Below, in pieces: positions 32,624 through 42,359 of a DNA stretch of 64,000 nucleotides. The stretch covers positions 223,023,654 through 223,087,653 of the forward strand of contig JAHLJT010000631.1 of the NCBI GenBank assembly GCA_031308135.1, read 5' to 3'. Made by a program: the position numbers and the translations under genes. How positions within the stretch are numbered: position 1 is the stretch's first letter; the number at the start of each line of letters is the position of its first letter. The stretch is from Acheta domesticus (taxonomy: Eukaryota > Arthropoda > Insecta > Orthoptera > Gryllidae). Under the pieces are notes generated by a model. The model saw nothing but the letters and a program-made list of their open reading frames with translations, did no database searches and was not told where the DNA came from.

Positions 32624-35526
32624 CTAAATTAATTTCCTAAACTGTTGAACACTTTGAGGAAAGGGTTCAAAGGTTTTTGCAGGCAATCTATTCCATTCCG
32701 TAATCGTTCGATTTGTAAAAGAAAATTTCCCATAATTCGTTCTCTGCTGTCTTAAATTTATTTTGTGCCTGTGATCCACTCTACTGATGTATGTAGGAAT
32801 ACATAGCCGCCGATTAATTTCTTTCCAAGCTGGATGACCATTATAAGCTTTATACAAGGCGCAGAGTCTTGCTACTGATCGCCTGTTTTTGAGTGAATCC
32901 CACCCTGCCGTTTTCTTGTCCCTGAAAGTAAATTTAGCTGCCCTATGCTGAATCCTTTCCAAGTGTTTACACTGCATAATTTTGTGCGGATCCCAACAAA
33001 TTGTTCCATATTCCATTATCGGACGAACAAGTGATAAATAAGCAATTTCCCTCGCGTTTGCGGTACTCTTTTTTAGGATGCGCATTACAAAGTGAAGAGA
33101 TCTCCAGGCTTTTCCTACAACAAAATCTACGTGTTTTTTCCAACTTAATTTACTATCGAAATGAATTCCTAGGTACTTGCACGAGGAAACTCTCGGAATA
33201 ATGTCATTATTTAAACGATAATTTGTTTCACTGTAATTACGACCTCTGCCAAAAGTGATGGATTTACTTTTAGAGCTATTTATGGACATTCCATTATTTT
33301 CCGCCCAGTAATATAACGCCTCAAGATCACGTTGCAGAATTTCTTCATCTCTTTCCGAATTAATACTACGATATATTATGCAATCGTCTGCAAATAGCCG
33401 AACATTTGAGGTTAATTGCGCCGGCAGATCATTGACGAAGGCTAGAAATAGAAGGGGTCCAATGACACTCCCCTGCGGTATTCCTGACGTAACGCTTGCC
33501 CCGGAAGATAACTCTTGCCCAATTCGGACTTTCTGTTTTCTATCTCGCAGAAATTCGCTAATCCACGCCACCACCCTGGGATCTATGCCTGAATTCATTA
33601 ATTTCTGTACAAGCCGATCGTGTGGAACGACATCAAACGCTTTGGCAAAATCTGTAACTACTGCGTCTACTCTCCCGCCCGCGTCAATTTCATCCGCTAG
33701 ATCCTGAAATAGCGTGACTACCTGACTTTCGCATGAGTAACCACTCCTGAACCCGTGTTGCCCATCGTAGAGCCATTTTTTAATTTCCCATTCTTTCTTA
33801 ATGTAATTTCCAACTAGATGCTCCATAAGCTTGCAGACCACTGACGTAAGACTTACCGGCCTATAATTGCATAATTTGGTTTTGTCACCACTTTTAAAAA
33901 TTGGTACGACAAAAGCTAATTTCCAATCTTCAGGTACTTTTGAATTATTCAAAGACACGTGAAAAATTCTAATTAGGTACGGTAATATTGCCTTTCCTCC
34001 TAGTTTAATTAAATCCGTAGAAATGTCGTCTGGACCCTTTGACTTACCATTTTTCATAGACTTTACTTTATTCCATAGAGCGTTTACTTCAATATTAAAC
34101 TGATTCGCAACCGAAGACACTTGAATAAATGGATGGTCCGTACTATTTTTGAAAACTGAACTGAAATACTTATTAAATGCATCCGCTTTTGTCCGATTGT
34201 CAGTAATTAGCGTGTTTCCATTTTCGCGAATAACTGGGATGTCCTCTTTATTTCCTTTCCTTCTACGAACATATAAAAACCTGTCCAGTTATTTCCCTTT
34301 CCATCTAGGATACTTTTTAAATATGCCTCCTGAGCAATTTTCTTTTCGCGCTCCAATTCTTTTGAACGATTTCGAAAAATATTCATATGTTCGCTACTGC
34401 GTTTTCTGTTCTTAAATGCCTTTCTTGTTATCCTCTTCATTCTCCTAATTTTTGCACTGTAGTATTCTGGATCCGGATTATTTTTTAGAATTTTGCACGG
34501 AACAAACTTTTGCAAAGCTTCGAATATAATATCTTTGAACACGCCCCATATTTCTTCCATACCTCCGTCTGTTCTTAGAAAGCGGTCATATTGTTCCCTA
34601 AGAAAACCTTGAAGCCCGCCTATATTTGCTTTCTTGTATTGCCGTACTTTCGTTCCTATTGTAATCCCTTTTCTTGAAATATTTCCGTCTAAGTCAAGAA
34701 GAACCGCTTTGTGGTCACTAATGCCCTCAACAACTTCACAAGATATGAAAAGTTCTTTCGGCCTAATTAGGTAGACATCCAAAATCGCATCCTGTCGCGT
34801 CCCGGTCCGAACTACCTGGGTAAAACCGCATTCCCAAACCAGTTCATTGACGAGAATTTGGACTTTCCCTTCGCTCACGGCCCCCTCCCAGTGTGCGCTC
34901 GGAAAATTTAAGTCTCCTCCAATAACAATAGGATGGCCATTTTCTTTTCCCGTTCTCTGAATGATGTCATCTAAAATGTCACATCCGTCGCTCGGAGGCC
35001 TATAGCATGCAATAATTTCGAATACAGTTCCTGACGTAATAATTTCTATTCCCATCATTTCAAACTCTCTACTGACCCATTCTAATCTAATATCTATGTC
35101 CTCTTTGACGCAAATAAAGACTCCGCCCCCTCTACTATTTCTATCCCTCCTATGTATCTTGTAATGGGAATGAAAAATTTCAGAGGACCCGATTTCCTCA
35201 GTTAGCCACGACTCAGTCCCTATCACTATGTCGGGATCGCAGGCATCAACGAGATTCCAAAACTTTATTTCTTTATTGATTATACTACGACAGTTCACCT
35301 GCAACAACCGAAGGAACCCTTTCCTCACCTGAATGCGTTCTCGAAGGAGCGCGTCCCTCGAAGTCGCTGCCGCTGTCGCTGTCGTCGCCTCCGCCGCCGT
35401 CTCCGCCGCCGTGTCCGCCGCCGCCGCCGTCGTCTCCTCCGCCGCCGCCGTCGTCTCCGCCGCCGCCGCCGCGTTCTGCAGCAATACCAGAGACTTGCCC
35501 TCATCTATGTCCACCGCTTTTTCTTC
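32624..35526 (-). pseudogene. CR1 ORF2: APE endonuclease and reverse transcriptase (one frameshift)
   Basis: Would nick the target and copy the CR1 RNA. The frame follows the ORF1 stop without changing phase: TGA at 35529-35527, four codons, then an open frame to 34207. An Ala/Thr-rich N-terminus (GCC/GCT-type trinucleotide repeats, 35370-35475) precedes an APE endonuclease with LRLLQVNCRSI, IVIGTESWL (catalytic Glu), GGGVFI, IACYRPP, IGGDLNFPSAHW and GISDHKAV. At about 34265 a single-base shift moves the coding into the frame that runs on through KSKGPDDIS, NYRPVSLTSVVCKLMEHLV, AVVTDFAKAFDVVPHD (catalytic Asp), GIPQGSVIGPLLFLAFVN and RLFADDCIIYRS (ADD) to the stop at 32624. All key catalytic residues are present. 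One indel is the only obvious lesion, so it is a recently dead copy or a sequencing error. Confidence 0.85.
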
Positions 35527-36546
35527 TCAGCTGCTCCCGGGATCTGCTGTGGCGGCGTGCGCGCTGACCTTCGTAAATAGGCGCCCCAGCTTTGAAGCAC
35601 CCCTCCTGTTGAGGTGTAGGCCATCGCGGCCCAGGTCGCCGTCTGCAATCCAGGCGTTGGCATCCACCATCTGGACACCTAAACTGCGCGCCACCCAATC
35701 CATGCCGTCATTGATTAGGCCTATGCGGGTCCAGCGAGTGTCCCTCCTGCGCAATAAACCACTCAAGATTAATTTTGCAGTAGGAAACTTTTTTCTAGCT
35801 GCTGCTACAAGTTCGTAAATATCACCTATAACATAATCTACGTTCCTTTTCGAGTCGTTGGTTCCCACGTGTAAAATAACAGCATCCGGTCGGCCCTTGT
35901 CCTGGCTCTCGATAACTCGGCGTAGTTGTGCCGTTCGAATGCCGGGAAAACACCGCACGTCCAGAGCCTCGTTTCCTGTCCCAGTATGCCGAACGATGCT
36001 GTCCCCTAGAACAAGCACATTTTTTTCAGTACCCTTATCAGCATTTGTTGTAGACTCAGAAACACTGCTAGTACTCGCCTGTAACTGTTCTTCCAGCTCC
36101 TTGTTCCTTTTCAAGCAGTCTTCGAGTAATCTCTTCGTTGTCTTCAGTTCTTGCTCCAGCTCCCGTATTCGCTCATCGGCCCTCTGCTCCCGACTAACAC
36201 GGCAGGCGCCGCAGGTCCATTCTTCATTGCTTCTAAACCGGCTCTTCACGTTACCACAGCTGTAGTGATACCAGCGGTAACACTTATCGCACTGCGCTCC
36301 AGAACGCAAGTTCCGTTCACAACCAGCACACGTTATTGCGTGCGGCTGCAAAACTGCGTCGCTGCTAGGGCCAGGATTTAGTTCCACCCCGCCTATTACC
36401 AGCAGCATTGCAAGAACCGCAGAACTCAACACCGCTGCCAGCCGCCAAGAATCGCTGTGTGGAGCAGCGCCGGGCGCGGCGCTCCAGGTAAGGAGCGCGG
36501 CAAAAGAGCCCACGCGCGCCCGGTAACATTCCAAAGAGCACCCCAT
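35527..36546 (-). CDS. CR1 ORF1 protein: 2A-like motif, PHD finger, coiled coil, SGNH esterase
   Basis: A 339-codon intact ORF starting at an ATG at 36546. Order of domains: a hydrophobic N-terminus with the 2A-like motif GGVELNPGP at residues 52-60; a C4HC3 PHD finger (C73, C76, C86, C89, H94, C97, C112, C115); a charged coiled coil (about 118-160, RELEQELKTTKRLLEDCLKR); and a lipase/esterase-type SGNH domain with GDS at 181-183 (Ser183), GTND at 228-231 and DGLH at 308-311. This layout is known for ORF1 of CR1 elements, where PHD and esterase domains are thought to help RNP assembly and membrane or chromatin contact. 2A motifs cause ribosome skipping at the Gly-Pro bond and have been reported in APE-type LINEs. 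The first residue of the usual DxExNPGP core is Gly here, which may lower activity. Confidence 0.9.
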   Translation of the reverse strand: MGCSLECYRARVGSFAALLTWSAAPGAAPHSDSWRLAAVLSSAVLAMLLVIGGVELNPGPSSDAVLQPHAITCAGCERNLRSGAQCDKCYRWYHYSCGNVKSRFRSNEEWTCGACRVSREQRADERIRELEQELKTTKRLLEDCLKRNKELEEQLQASTSSVSESTTNADKGTEKNVLVLGDSIVRHTGTGNEALDVRCFPGIRTAQLRRVIESQDKGRPDAVILHVGTNDSKRNVDYVIGDIYELVAAARKKFPTAKLILSGLLRRRDTRWTRIGLINDGMDWVARSLGVQMVDANAWIADGDLGRDGLHLNRRGASKLGRLFTKVSAHAATADPGSS

Positions 36547-36611
36547 CGCCGCCTTTCACCAGAGCTCCCGGAAAACACGTCCGCACAGTCCGACCGCCCA
36601 GCACCGAATGA

Positions 36612-37079
36612 TTTGAATGATTTGAAGTTTTTGTATATTTGATTTTGCTGCATTTGACCATATTGGACAAGCATAAGTTAAAGTAAGTCTAATAATTGAA
36701 GTGTACATTCATTTAGCAGTTTTAATACGAAGAATTGAGTTATTATTTATGAGAGAATTAAGTTTATGTATTTTAATGGTAGTTTTTTGTATAACACTTT
36801 TAATGTGAATTTTCCAGTTCAGTTTTGTGTCCAGATAGAGACCTAAATATTTAATAGATGAAGAGGAAGAAAGCCAAGGAATAGGAGTGTTATGAATTAG
36901 AAGGGGAGGAGGGGTTATTGGCTTACATAACGTAAATATTTTGGCTTGGCATTTATCCATATTGATTTTGATTCTCCAGTTGTTGGTCCACACCGAATAA
37001 CGATTAAGATCTTTTTGAAGTTTATTTCTGGCAAGAAGAATATTAGTGTGTGAGTTAATAAGTGCTGTATCATCTGCAA
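36612..37079 (-). pseudogene. Jockey ORF2 piece 3 (RT from the ADD box through the thumb)
   Basis: The minus-strand frame reads VADDTALINSHTN (catalytic ADD at about 37066-37075), then WTNNWRIKINMDKCQAKIF, SSIKYLGLYLDTKLNWKIHI, and, after a TGA/TAA-type stop at about 36710, RLTLTYACPIWSNAAK and KLQIIQ at the CR1 junction. Piece 4 continues with NKFFRKILDAPW. Piece 2 ends SDIPKFASFKLAL just before the ADD box. At least one stop codon makes it dead. Confidence 0.85.
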
Positions 37080-38170
37080 CTAGTGGTGCTACAGAATGGC
37101 ACAGACTTTCCCGTATTAGTTTTCTATTTTCTTGGGTCTTCGCTAGCTATTCGGAATTGCCACATTCTCTTTCTTGCCAGCTACCATCTATCACCGCCAA
37201 AAGTACATTTTTTTGTCATTTTCTTAATTTTTCGGTTTCCTATTGGTAGAACGGAAACATTAATTTTAGAATATTAAAGAACACAAAAACCGAGCCGTAA
37301 ATGGCAATTTTCTTTTAAAAATTATGTGCCGTTTAAAAGAAAATGGCGTTTTAGCGCTACTAAAAATGCGAAATTTGAAGCTCATTTTCACAGACAACTT
37401 TTGAGTTTTCAAAATACTTGCCTTGAAGTTATTTGAAGCACTTACACTAACAAACATGATAATCTTTACAAATTGCGGATAATATGCATATAATGAAGAT
37501 GTGAGAGATCTTTAAAAAATTTTACATTTATATAATTTTTGAAAAAACAAAAAAATAACTCAAAATAACCTCTTATTAACCACTCATTAAAGAGTGTAAT
37601 TATCACTATCTGTTACAAAAGTTTCAAGAAAAACTTTGCAGCCATATATGAGAAAATGGCGTTTAAGCATTTCTGAAAATGCCGAAATTTGAGCTACTTT
37701 TCACAGAAAACGGTAGCGTTTTCGACAAACTTTACTTGACATTATTTAAAGCATATATACTCATAAATGTAATAATGTGAAAAAATCGCCTATAATGTAA
37801 ATATTAACGTCGTGAGAGACAAGTAAAAAAATTTACATTTTTGTAATATTTGAAAAAAGAACCGATAGAGCAATATGGCTTTTATGTTATCTGATAGAGT
37901 ATATTTACCACTATCCCTACCAAAAGTTTAGAGAAAAAATTTTGAGCCGTTTTTGAGAAAATCTTGTTTTTGTAATTTTTTAATGTTGCACATATTGCAC
38001 GCAATATTGCACGAAAACTACTAAAATTTTGATAAACATTTACATGAAATTTATGAAAGAACTCAATATGCAGAACAAATTTTATTTGAAGAAAAAATCT
38101 CTATCTTTAATTTTGTAGCTGGAGAAAGACGCCGAAAAAAATTCAAACTTTCAAAATTCATAATTCAAAA
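37080..38170 (-). mobile_element. GTCY-seeded repeat family, copy C (truncated, inside Jockey)
   Basis: Matches the first ~1.09 kb of copy A (53259 onward) in order: CTAGTGGTGCTACAGAATGG, TCGGAATTGCCACATTCTCT, the AT-rich body and the GACGCCGAAAAAAATTC block, then stops before the microsatellite seed and the palindromic end. It divides the Jockey RT immediately 5' of the ADD codons. The Jockey sequences on both sides join as ...GCTCTTT^TTGCAGAT..., so the insertion was between two T residues. Confidence 0.8.
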
Positions 38171-39077
38171 AAAGAGCTAATTTAAAAGAAGCGAATTTTG
38201 GAATGTCCGATAGATAGATATTGAATAGCAGAGGAGAAAGACAAGAACCTTGAGGGGACCCCGGCAGAGATATTAAATTTTTGAGAGAAAGGAATTATTA
38301 TATTTAACTATGAAAGTAAATTCTGTTAGATAGGAAATTTTGAATAATAGTTATAAGATAAATAGGAATACCTACAAGATGAAGTTTATATATTAAACAA
38401 TTGTGCCAAACTTTGTCGAATGCCTTTCCTATATCTAAAAAGATTGCAAGTGAATGTTGTTTTAAATGAAAAGAATTTTCTATGTGTTCAGTAATACGCA
38501 ATAGCTGATGAAGAGTAGAATGTTTGTGCATAAATCCAAATTGTGAAGGTTGAATAATGTATTTTGAGAAGTGAATGTATAAAGTCTGTGAAGTAATATA
38601 GTTTCGTAAATTTTCGATAAAGAAAAAAGTAAACTAATGGGCCGATAATTAGAAGGAAACTTTGGGTCTTTCTTTGGTTAACAAATAGGGATAATTATAG
38701 CTAATTCCCAAATATTAGGAAAATAGTGAAAACGAAGAGACGAATTCAAAATATTAGTAAATGCAACAATGGATTTATTACCTAAAAATTTGAGTGATTT
38801 GTTAGTAATTACATCAAATCCAGTTGATTTGCGAATTTTGAGTTTTTTTATAATATTATGAACCTTAGTAGGGGATATAAAACGAATAAGTTGTGGAACG
38901 TTATAATTAGGAAGGGAAAGAAAGTGGGTTATATGATTGTGAAGTTGAGTATTATGGATAGGATTAGCAATAAAAGAAGATTGGAAGTGAGAGCCCAGTA
39001 ATTTAAGTTTCTGAGGATCATTTAGGACAGTGGAGGAAGAGTCTTGTAGGACAGGAATGAGAGTTTTGTCATCATAA
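38171..39077 (-). pseudogene. Jockey ORF2 piece 2 (linker and N-terminal RT)
   Basis: The minus strand encodes, in order, LIPVLQDSSSTVLNDPQKLK, a linker, IIKKLKIRKSTGFDVITNKS, NYRPISLLFSLSKIYETILL, a degraded HGF segment, LAIFLDIGKAFDKVWH (catalytic Asp, about 38430), and AGVPQGSCLSPLLFNIYLSD at about 38250. The frame changes at least twice, so it is not translatable. It begins at the ATAA target site of the gypsy insertion. Confidence 0.85.
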
Positions 39078-40622
39078 TGTAGCGGTACGCTATTTTTAAT
39101 ACTTTTTAAATTTCACAAATAACTGTCGATGTGAACCGTCCACCTCCCGCCGCCGCCAGCCGGGTCGGCGCGCCCCCTCCGCTAATGGAAGGGATGACAG
39201 CACGCGCTCCTCTAAAGTTTATGGCCATCGTCCGCGAGTCGACCCTCATCCCGTCACGCACCCGGGCGCCGAAGAAGAGATTAGAGACGTGTGCTGATCC
39301 CGCCGTTCCGGGTATCATGCGCACTAAGTACCCAGACCGTCCTTCGCAGTTTTCTCCAGGGGTCCCAACGGACATTCCGCGTACCCTTTACTGACCTACT
39401 TCCGAAGTCAGACGGAGAGCGTTTTCCAGACAGAGATAGGGCTACGGAAAATTCCTAGAATCATCGGACCTGATTGGCCGAGGACAAAATTACGGCGTAG
39501 TAGCACTTAGCCAATCAGGGGCAAAATTCCGTGGGGTGGGAGCGATTTTGGGGCACTTTTGAATTTTCGGGGTGGCGGAACGAGGAGACCTCCAGGCTAG
39601 CGGCGTAGGGGAGAGCATCACTTCTTCTTGTTCGATTGAGCTGGGGGGGGCGAGCGCCGCGGAGCGAGTAACAGCTCCGGCGCCGCGTTCGAGGGCTACG
39701 GGTACTCGACTTGTCTTGGGTGGCGAGCGCCGCGGAGTAAGCGATAGCTCCGGCGCCGCGTTCGAGGGAGAATTATTATTTTGGGACTTAGTTCGTGGAC
39801 ACTGAGCTCTGCCGTGGGCAGTGACCGGTGACTAGTTTTCTCCGAGATTCGTGATCGTGATAACTCCAGAGAACTTTCCGTGAGAACTGCTAATTTGTGT
39901 GAACGGAATTCGCGATCATTCACGATCCGGGCCAGCTGACCGTCGCCGCCGCCGCCGTCACCGCCGCAGCCGCTGTCGCCGCCGCCGCTCCTTTGGTAGC
40001 TACTGTGGAAGGACGTTTCTCGGCCTGGCAGGGCCATCTCAGCCGCCGACCCAGACGGAGAGAAGCCGCGACCCCCGCCGCCGACGCCGAGGGCCGCCTA
40101 CACGCCGCCCCATTCAGGCATAAACTTCGGTCAACGACCGCCAAAGAACTATTGTGCATTGCTGTGCCGCGCTTAGGCACTTGTTTCCTCATTATTGTCA
40201 GCCAGAAGGCGAATGGCCTAGAGTTTGTTGGGGCCTGTAAAGGAATTTAATTGTAATTCTCGTTCTTTCTCTTTTTTTTTTAGATTTAAGTTTTATCTCA
40301 TTTTTTTTTCGTTTCTAACTGAGCTCATCAGGTAGGGCCTTTCTTAACTCTTTGAATCACTGTAACTTCCCCGGCCTATTATTAGGCGGGAATAAACCTT
40401 TTTATTTGCTTTACCAACCACTGAATTGTTTCTGTAGTTAGCAAACGCCTTACGACTCCTTCCATCCGAGTTAGATTCTAAGCAGGTGACAAAGTTGGCC
40501 GACTGAGCTAGGCCCGGGCCGCCCTCGTTGACTTCGGCGCACACCCACGCCGCCGGAGCTCGACGCTGTGGTTGACAATCGACGCCACCGTGTGGCTCGA
40601 TAACGAACCCATGGGTGTGACA
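39078..40622 (+). repeat. 5' LTR of the gypsy element
   Basis: TG...CA bounded, 1545 bp. GC-rich central part with CGCCGC runs (about 39940-39990), polyadenylation signal AATAAA at 40391-40396. Open frames in it are duplicated exactly in the other LTR and look non-coding. Differences from the 3' LTR seen by eye: 10 versus 11 T in the run after TTCTTTCTC, and CCCATGGG versus CCTTGGG near the end. Confidence 0.95.
39466..39520 (+). promoter_or_regulatory. Inverted pair of CCAAT-type boxes in the LTR
   Basis: CCTGATTGGCCGAGG at about 39469 and AGCCAATCAGGGG at about 39508 form an inverted pair with 26 bp between. CCAAT boxes bind NF-Y in animals, so this may be part of the LTR promoter. The same pair is in the 3' LTR near 44192-44243. 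Confidence 0.4.
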
Positions 40623-40624
40623 AT

Positions 40625-40642
40625 TGGCTTTCCCAAGTGGGG
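40625..40642 (+). other. Candidate primer-binding site
   Basis: TGGCTTTCCCAAGTGGGG, two bases inside the 5' LTR, starts with TGG as expected for pairing with the CCA end of a tRNA. I cannot name the tRNA. Confidence 0.45.
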
Positions 40643-40757
40643 CTCGATAGTACCACAGATACCCCAGTAAAACGCCCTAGAATCAATTCATGTCTCAGTG
40701 CCATTTTGATAATAGTCGCAGAACCTAATTTTCTATTACTGTTGTTTTTTTAAATGG

Positions 40758-42359
40758 ATGGAAGGACGCTGCTACGAAAAGAACAATTTGTGGTCTGGTA
40801 ATGATATTATTTATTATTGTATTTTGTGTATAAGTGTTATTGTTTTGTGCTTTGTGTGTTGTGAATACCGTGTGCGCGTTTCACGCAAAACAGCCAAAAT
40901 GCTGGACGAATCAGGCGTCGATGTGGCGGGAGAGAGCAGTTCGGGGGAACAGCCTGCGCCCGAGATCACCCTAAGTGAACTTATGCGAGTTCTCACGAAG
41001 CAAATCTCGGAGAGTAGCGAAAGACATGCGAGTCAGATTGCAGAAAGTAGTAAGAATTTAAAACTAGAATTGATGAACCAAATTTCAGAGAGTAGCGAGA
41101 GACATGCGAGACAAATCTCAGAAAGTAATAAAAGACATGAGGAAAGATTTGACCGGCTAGACAGTTGTTTGGTTGACCAGGCCGCGAAACTAGAAAATTT
41201 GGAGGCGAAATTTGATCACAAAATAGGAACTTTGCAGAATCAGTTAGAGGGTAGATGTGGGAAAATTGAAACTAGCGTGGAGAACTTAGGCCAGGAGTTA
41301 GAAAGTTCTAGGGCCGAGGCAAGGGAAAATATTATCAAAATCGAATCAGAAATTAGTCAGAAACTTCAGGCATGTGACAGGAAAGTGGAAGCTTATTGCG
41401 AATCAATTACTGAGAATATTGCCGAGGTTAAAACAGAAATGAACGGCAAATTCACGAAAATTGAAACCAAACTCAGCACGGAAGTGAGTGAAATCCATGG
41501 CAAATTCGAGAAATTAGGAGTTATTGAAGGGGAGAATATCAGGGACAGGGAAGAAAAGTTAAAGAAAGAAATAGACAAGAACTTAATAAAATTAGTAAGG
41601 GAGGAAATCGAGAAAGAGAAAGAGAACGGTCCTATTGCGAATTCATCGGGAGGATCAGGGCTTAGATTCTCGTGGGCCCCTCCACAAAATTTATGTTTTT
41701 GGGGAAAAGCAGATGAAAATCCAAAGGTTTTTCTCGACCGTGCCGAGAATTACATGGATTTGACGAAGGCAGTACCGTCCAAATTAAAACCTAAATTCAT
41801 GCAGGAACTTCTACGCGGAAATGCTGCCCATTGGCTCACTGCGCTTGCACCATTCCCACAAACGTACGAAGAGTTTCGTACCAAGTTCCTTGCGCGTTAC
41901 TGGAACGAACAAACGCGTTACGAATTCGAGAGAAAGATTCTAGAGAACAGGTGGGACAAAAGACGCGACCAATCTTACCTTGACTACGCCATGGAGAAAA
42001 TCTCCGCTATTAAATTGTGTGACCCCATGATAGAGGATAAAAAGGTCATTTGGCTTTTGACCGCGCATTACCCTACCTATGTGCAAAATTTAATTAATAG
42101 TGTAGGATGTGAGGACCTCGATCGATTCCAGGAGCTGCTCGCTCAATTTGATAGGACTCGGGTAATTTCTTATGAGGATAATTGGGAGCGAAACCAAGGG
42201 AACGGCCAGAACCGACCGTCATGGCGTCGCGATGACCGGAATCGGGGGAACGCTGCAAATGAGCGACGCCCACCACCGGATTCTAATGAGAATCGAGGCG
42301 GGAACGCTGGGGACAGAAACGGTCAGCATGATTCCACTAGACAGAGCCCGTTAAATTAG
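40758..42359 (+). CDS. Gypsy-type Gag polyprotein
   Basis: A structural protein that would pack the element RNA. The frame is open from an ATG at 40758, but its first 47 codons are hydrophobic (IIYYCILCISVIVLCFVCC) and unlike Gag; the ATG at 40899 (GCCAAAATGCTGGACG) is a better start. Residues ~75-260 from the first ATG are a long heptad-like, Glu/Lys-rich coiled coil with SESSERHA repeats, then a retrotransposon Gag/capsid domain with FLDRAENYMDL, LLRGNAAHWLTAL, EFRTKFLARYW and YLDYAMEKISAI. The C-terminus is Arg/Asn/Gly-rich (RRDDRNRGN) and basic and has no CCHC zinc knuckle. The stop TAG is at 42357-42359. The pol frame, one base back, is open from 42341, so a -1 shift would have to take place within about 16 nt. 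Confidence 0.85.
   Translation: MEGRCYEKNNLWSGNDIIYYCILCISVIVLCFVCCEYRVRVSRKTAKMLDESGVDVAGESSSGEQPAPEITLSELMRVLTKQISESSERHASQIAESSKNLKLELMNQISESSERHARQISESNKRHEERFDRLDSCLVDQAAKLENLEAKFDHKIGTLQNQLEGRCGKIETSVENLGQELESSRAEARENIIKIESEISQKLQACDRKVEAYCESITENIAEVKTEMNGKFTKIETKLSTEVSEIHGKFEKLGVIEGENIRDREEKLKKEIDKNLIKLVREEIEKEKENGPIANSSGGSGLRFSWAPPQNLCFWGKADENPKVFLDRAENYMDLTKAVPSKLKPKFMQELLRGNAAHWLTALAPFPQTYEEFRTKFLARYWNEQTRYEFERKILENRWDKRRDQSYLDYAMEKISAIKLCDPMIEDKKVIWLLTAHYPTYVQNLINSVGCEDLDRFQELLAQFDRTRVISYEDNWERNQGNGQNRPSWRRDDRNRGNAANERRPPPDSNENRGGNAGDRNGQHDSTRQSPLN

Larger units (their letters stand above)
32262..36611 (-). mobile_element. CR1-type non-LTR retrotransposon, nearly complete
   Basis: Minus-strand element of 4.35 kb: a short 5' leader (36611-36547), ORF1 (36546-35527), ORF2 (35526-32624) and a ~340-bp 3' UTR ending TTTAAATAAATCTATCTATC, that is a (TATC)n tail seen on the plus strand as (GATA)n at 32262-32286. 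It lies inside a Jockey RT gene. At most a 3-4 bp overlap (TTT/TTTT) marks the target site, and a 9-bp tandem GAATGATTT straddles the 5' junction. Confidence 0.85.

Noticed and set aside
39106..40704. Several open frames of 60-113 codons in the 5' LTR, repeated in the 3' LTR
   Set aside because: They follow from GC-rich LTR composition; their duplication is due to the LTRs and not to coding selection.
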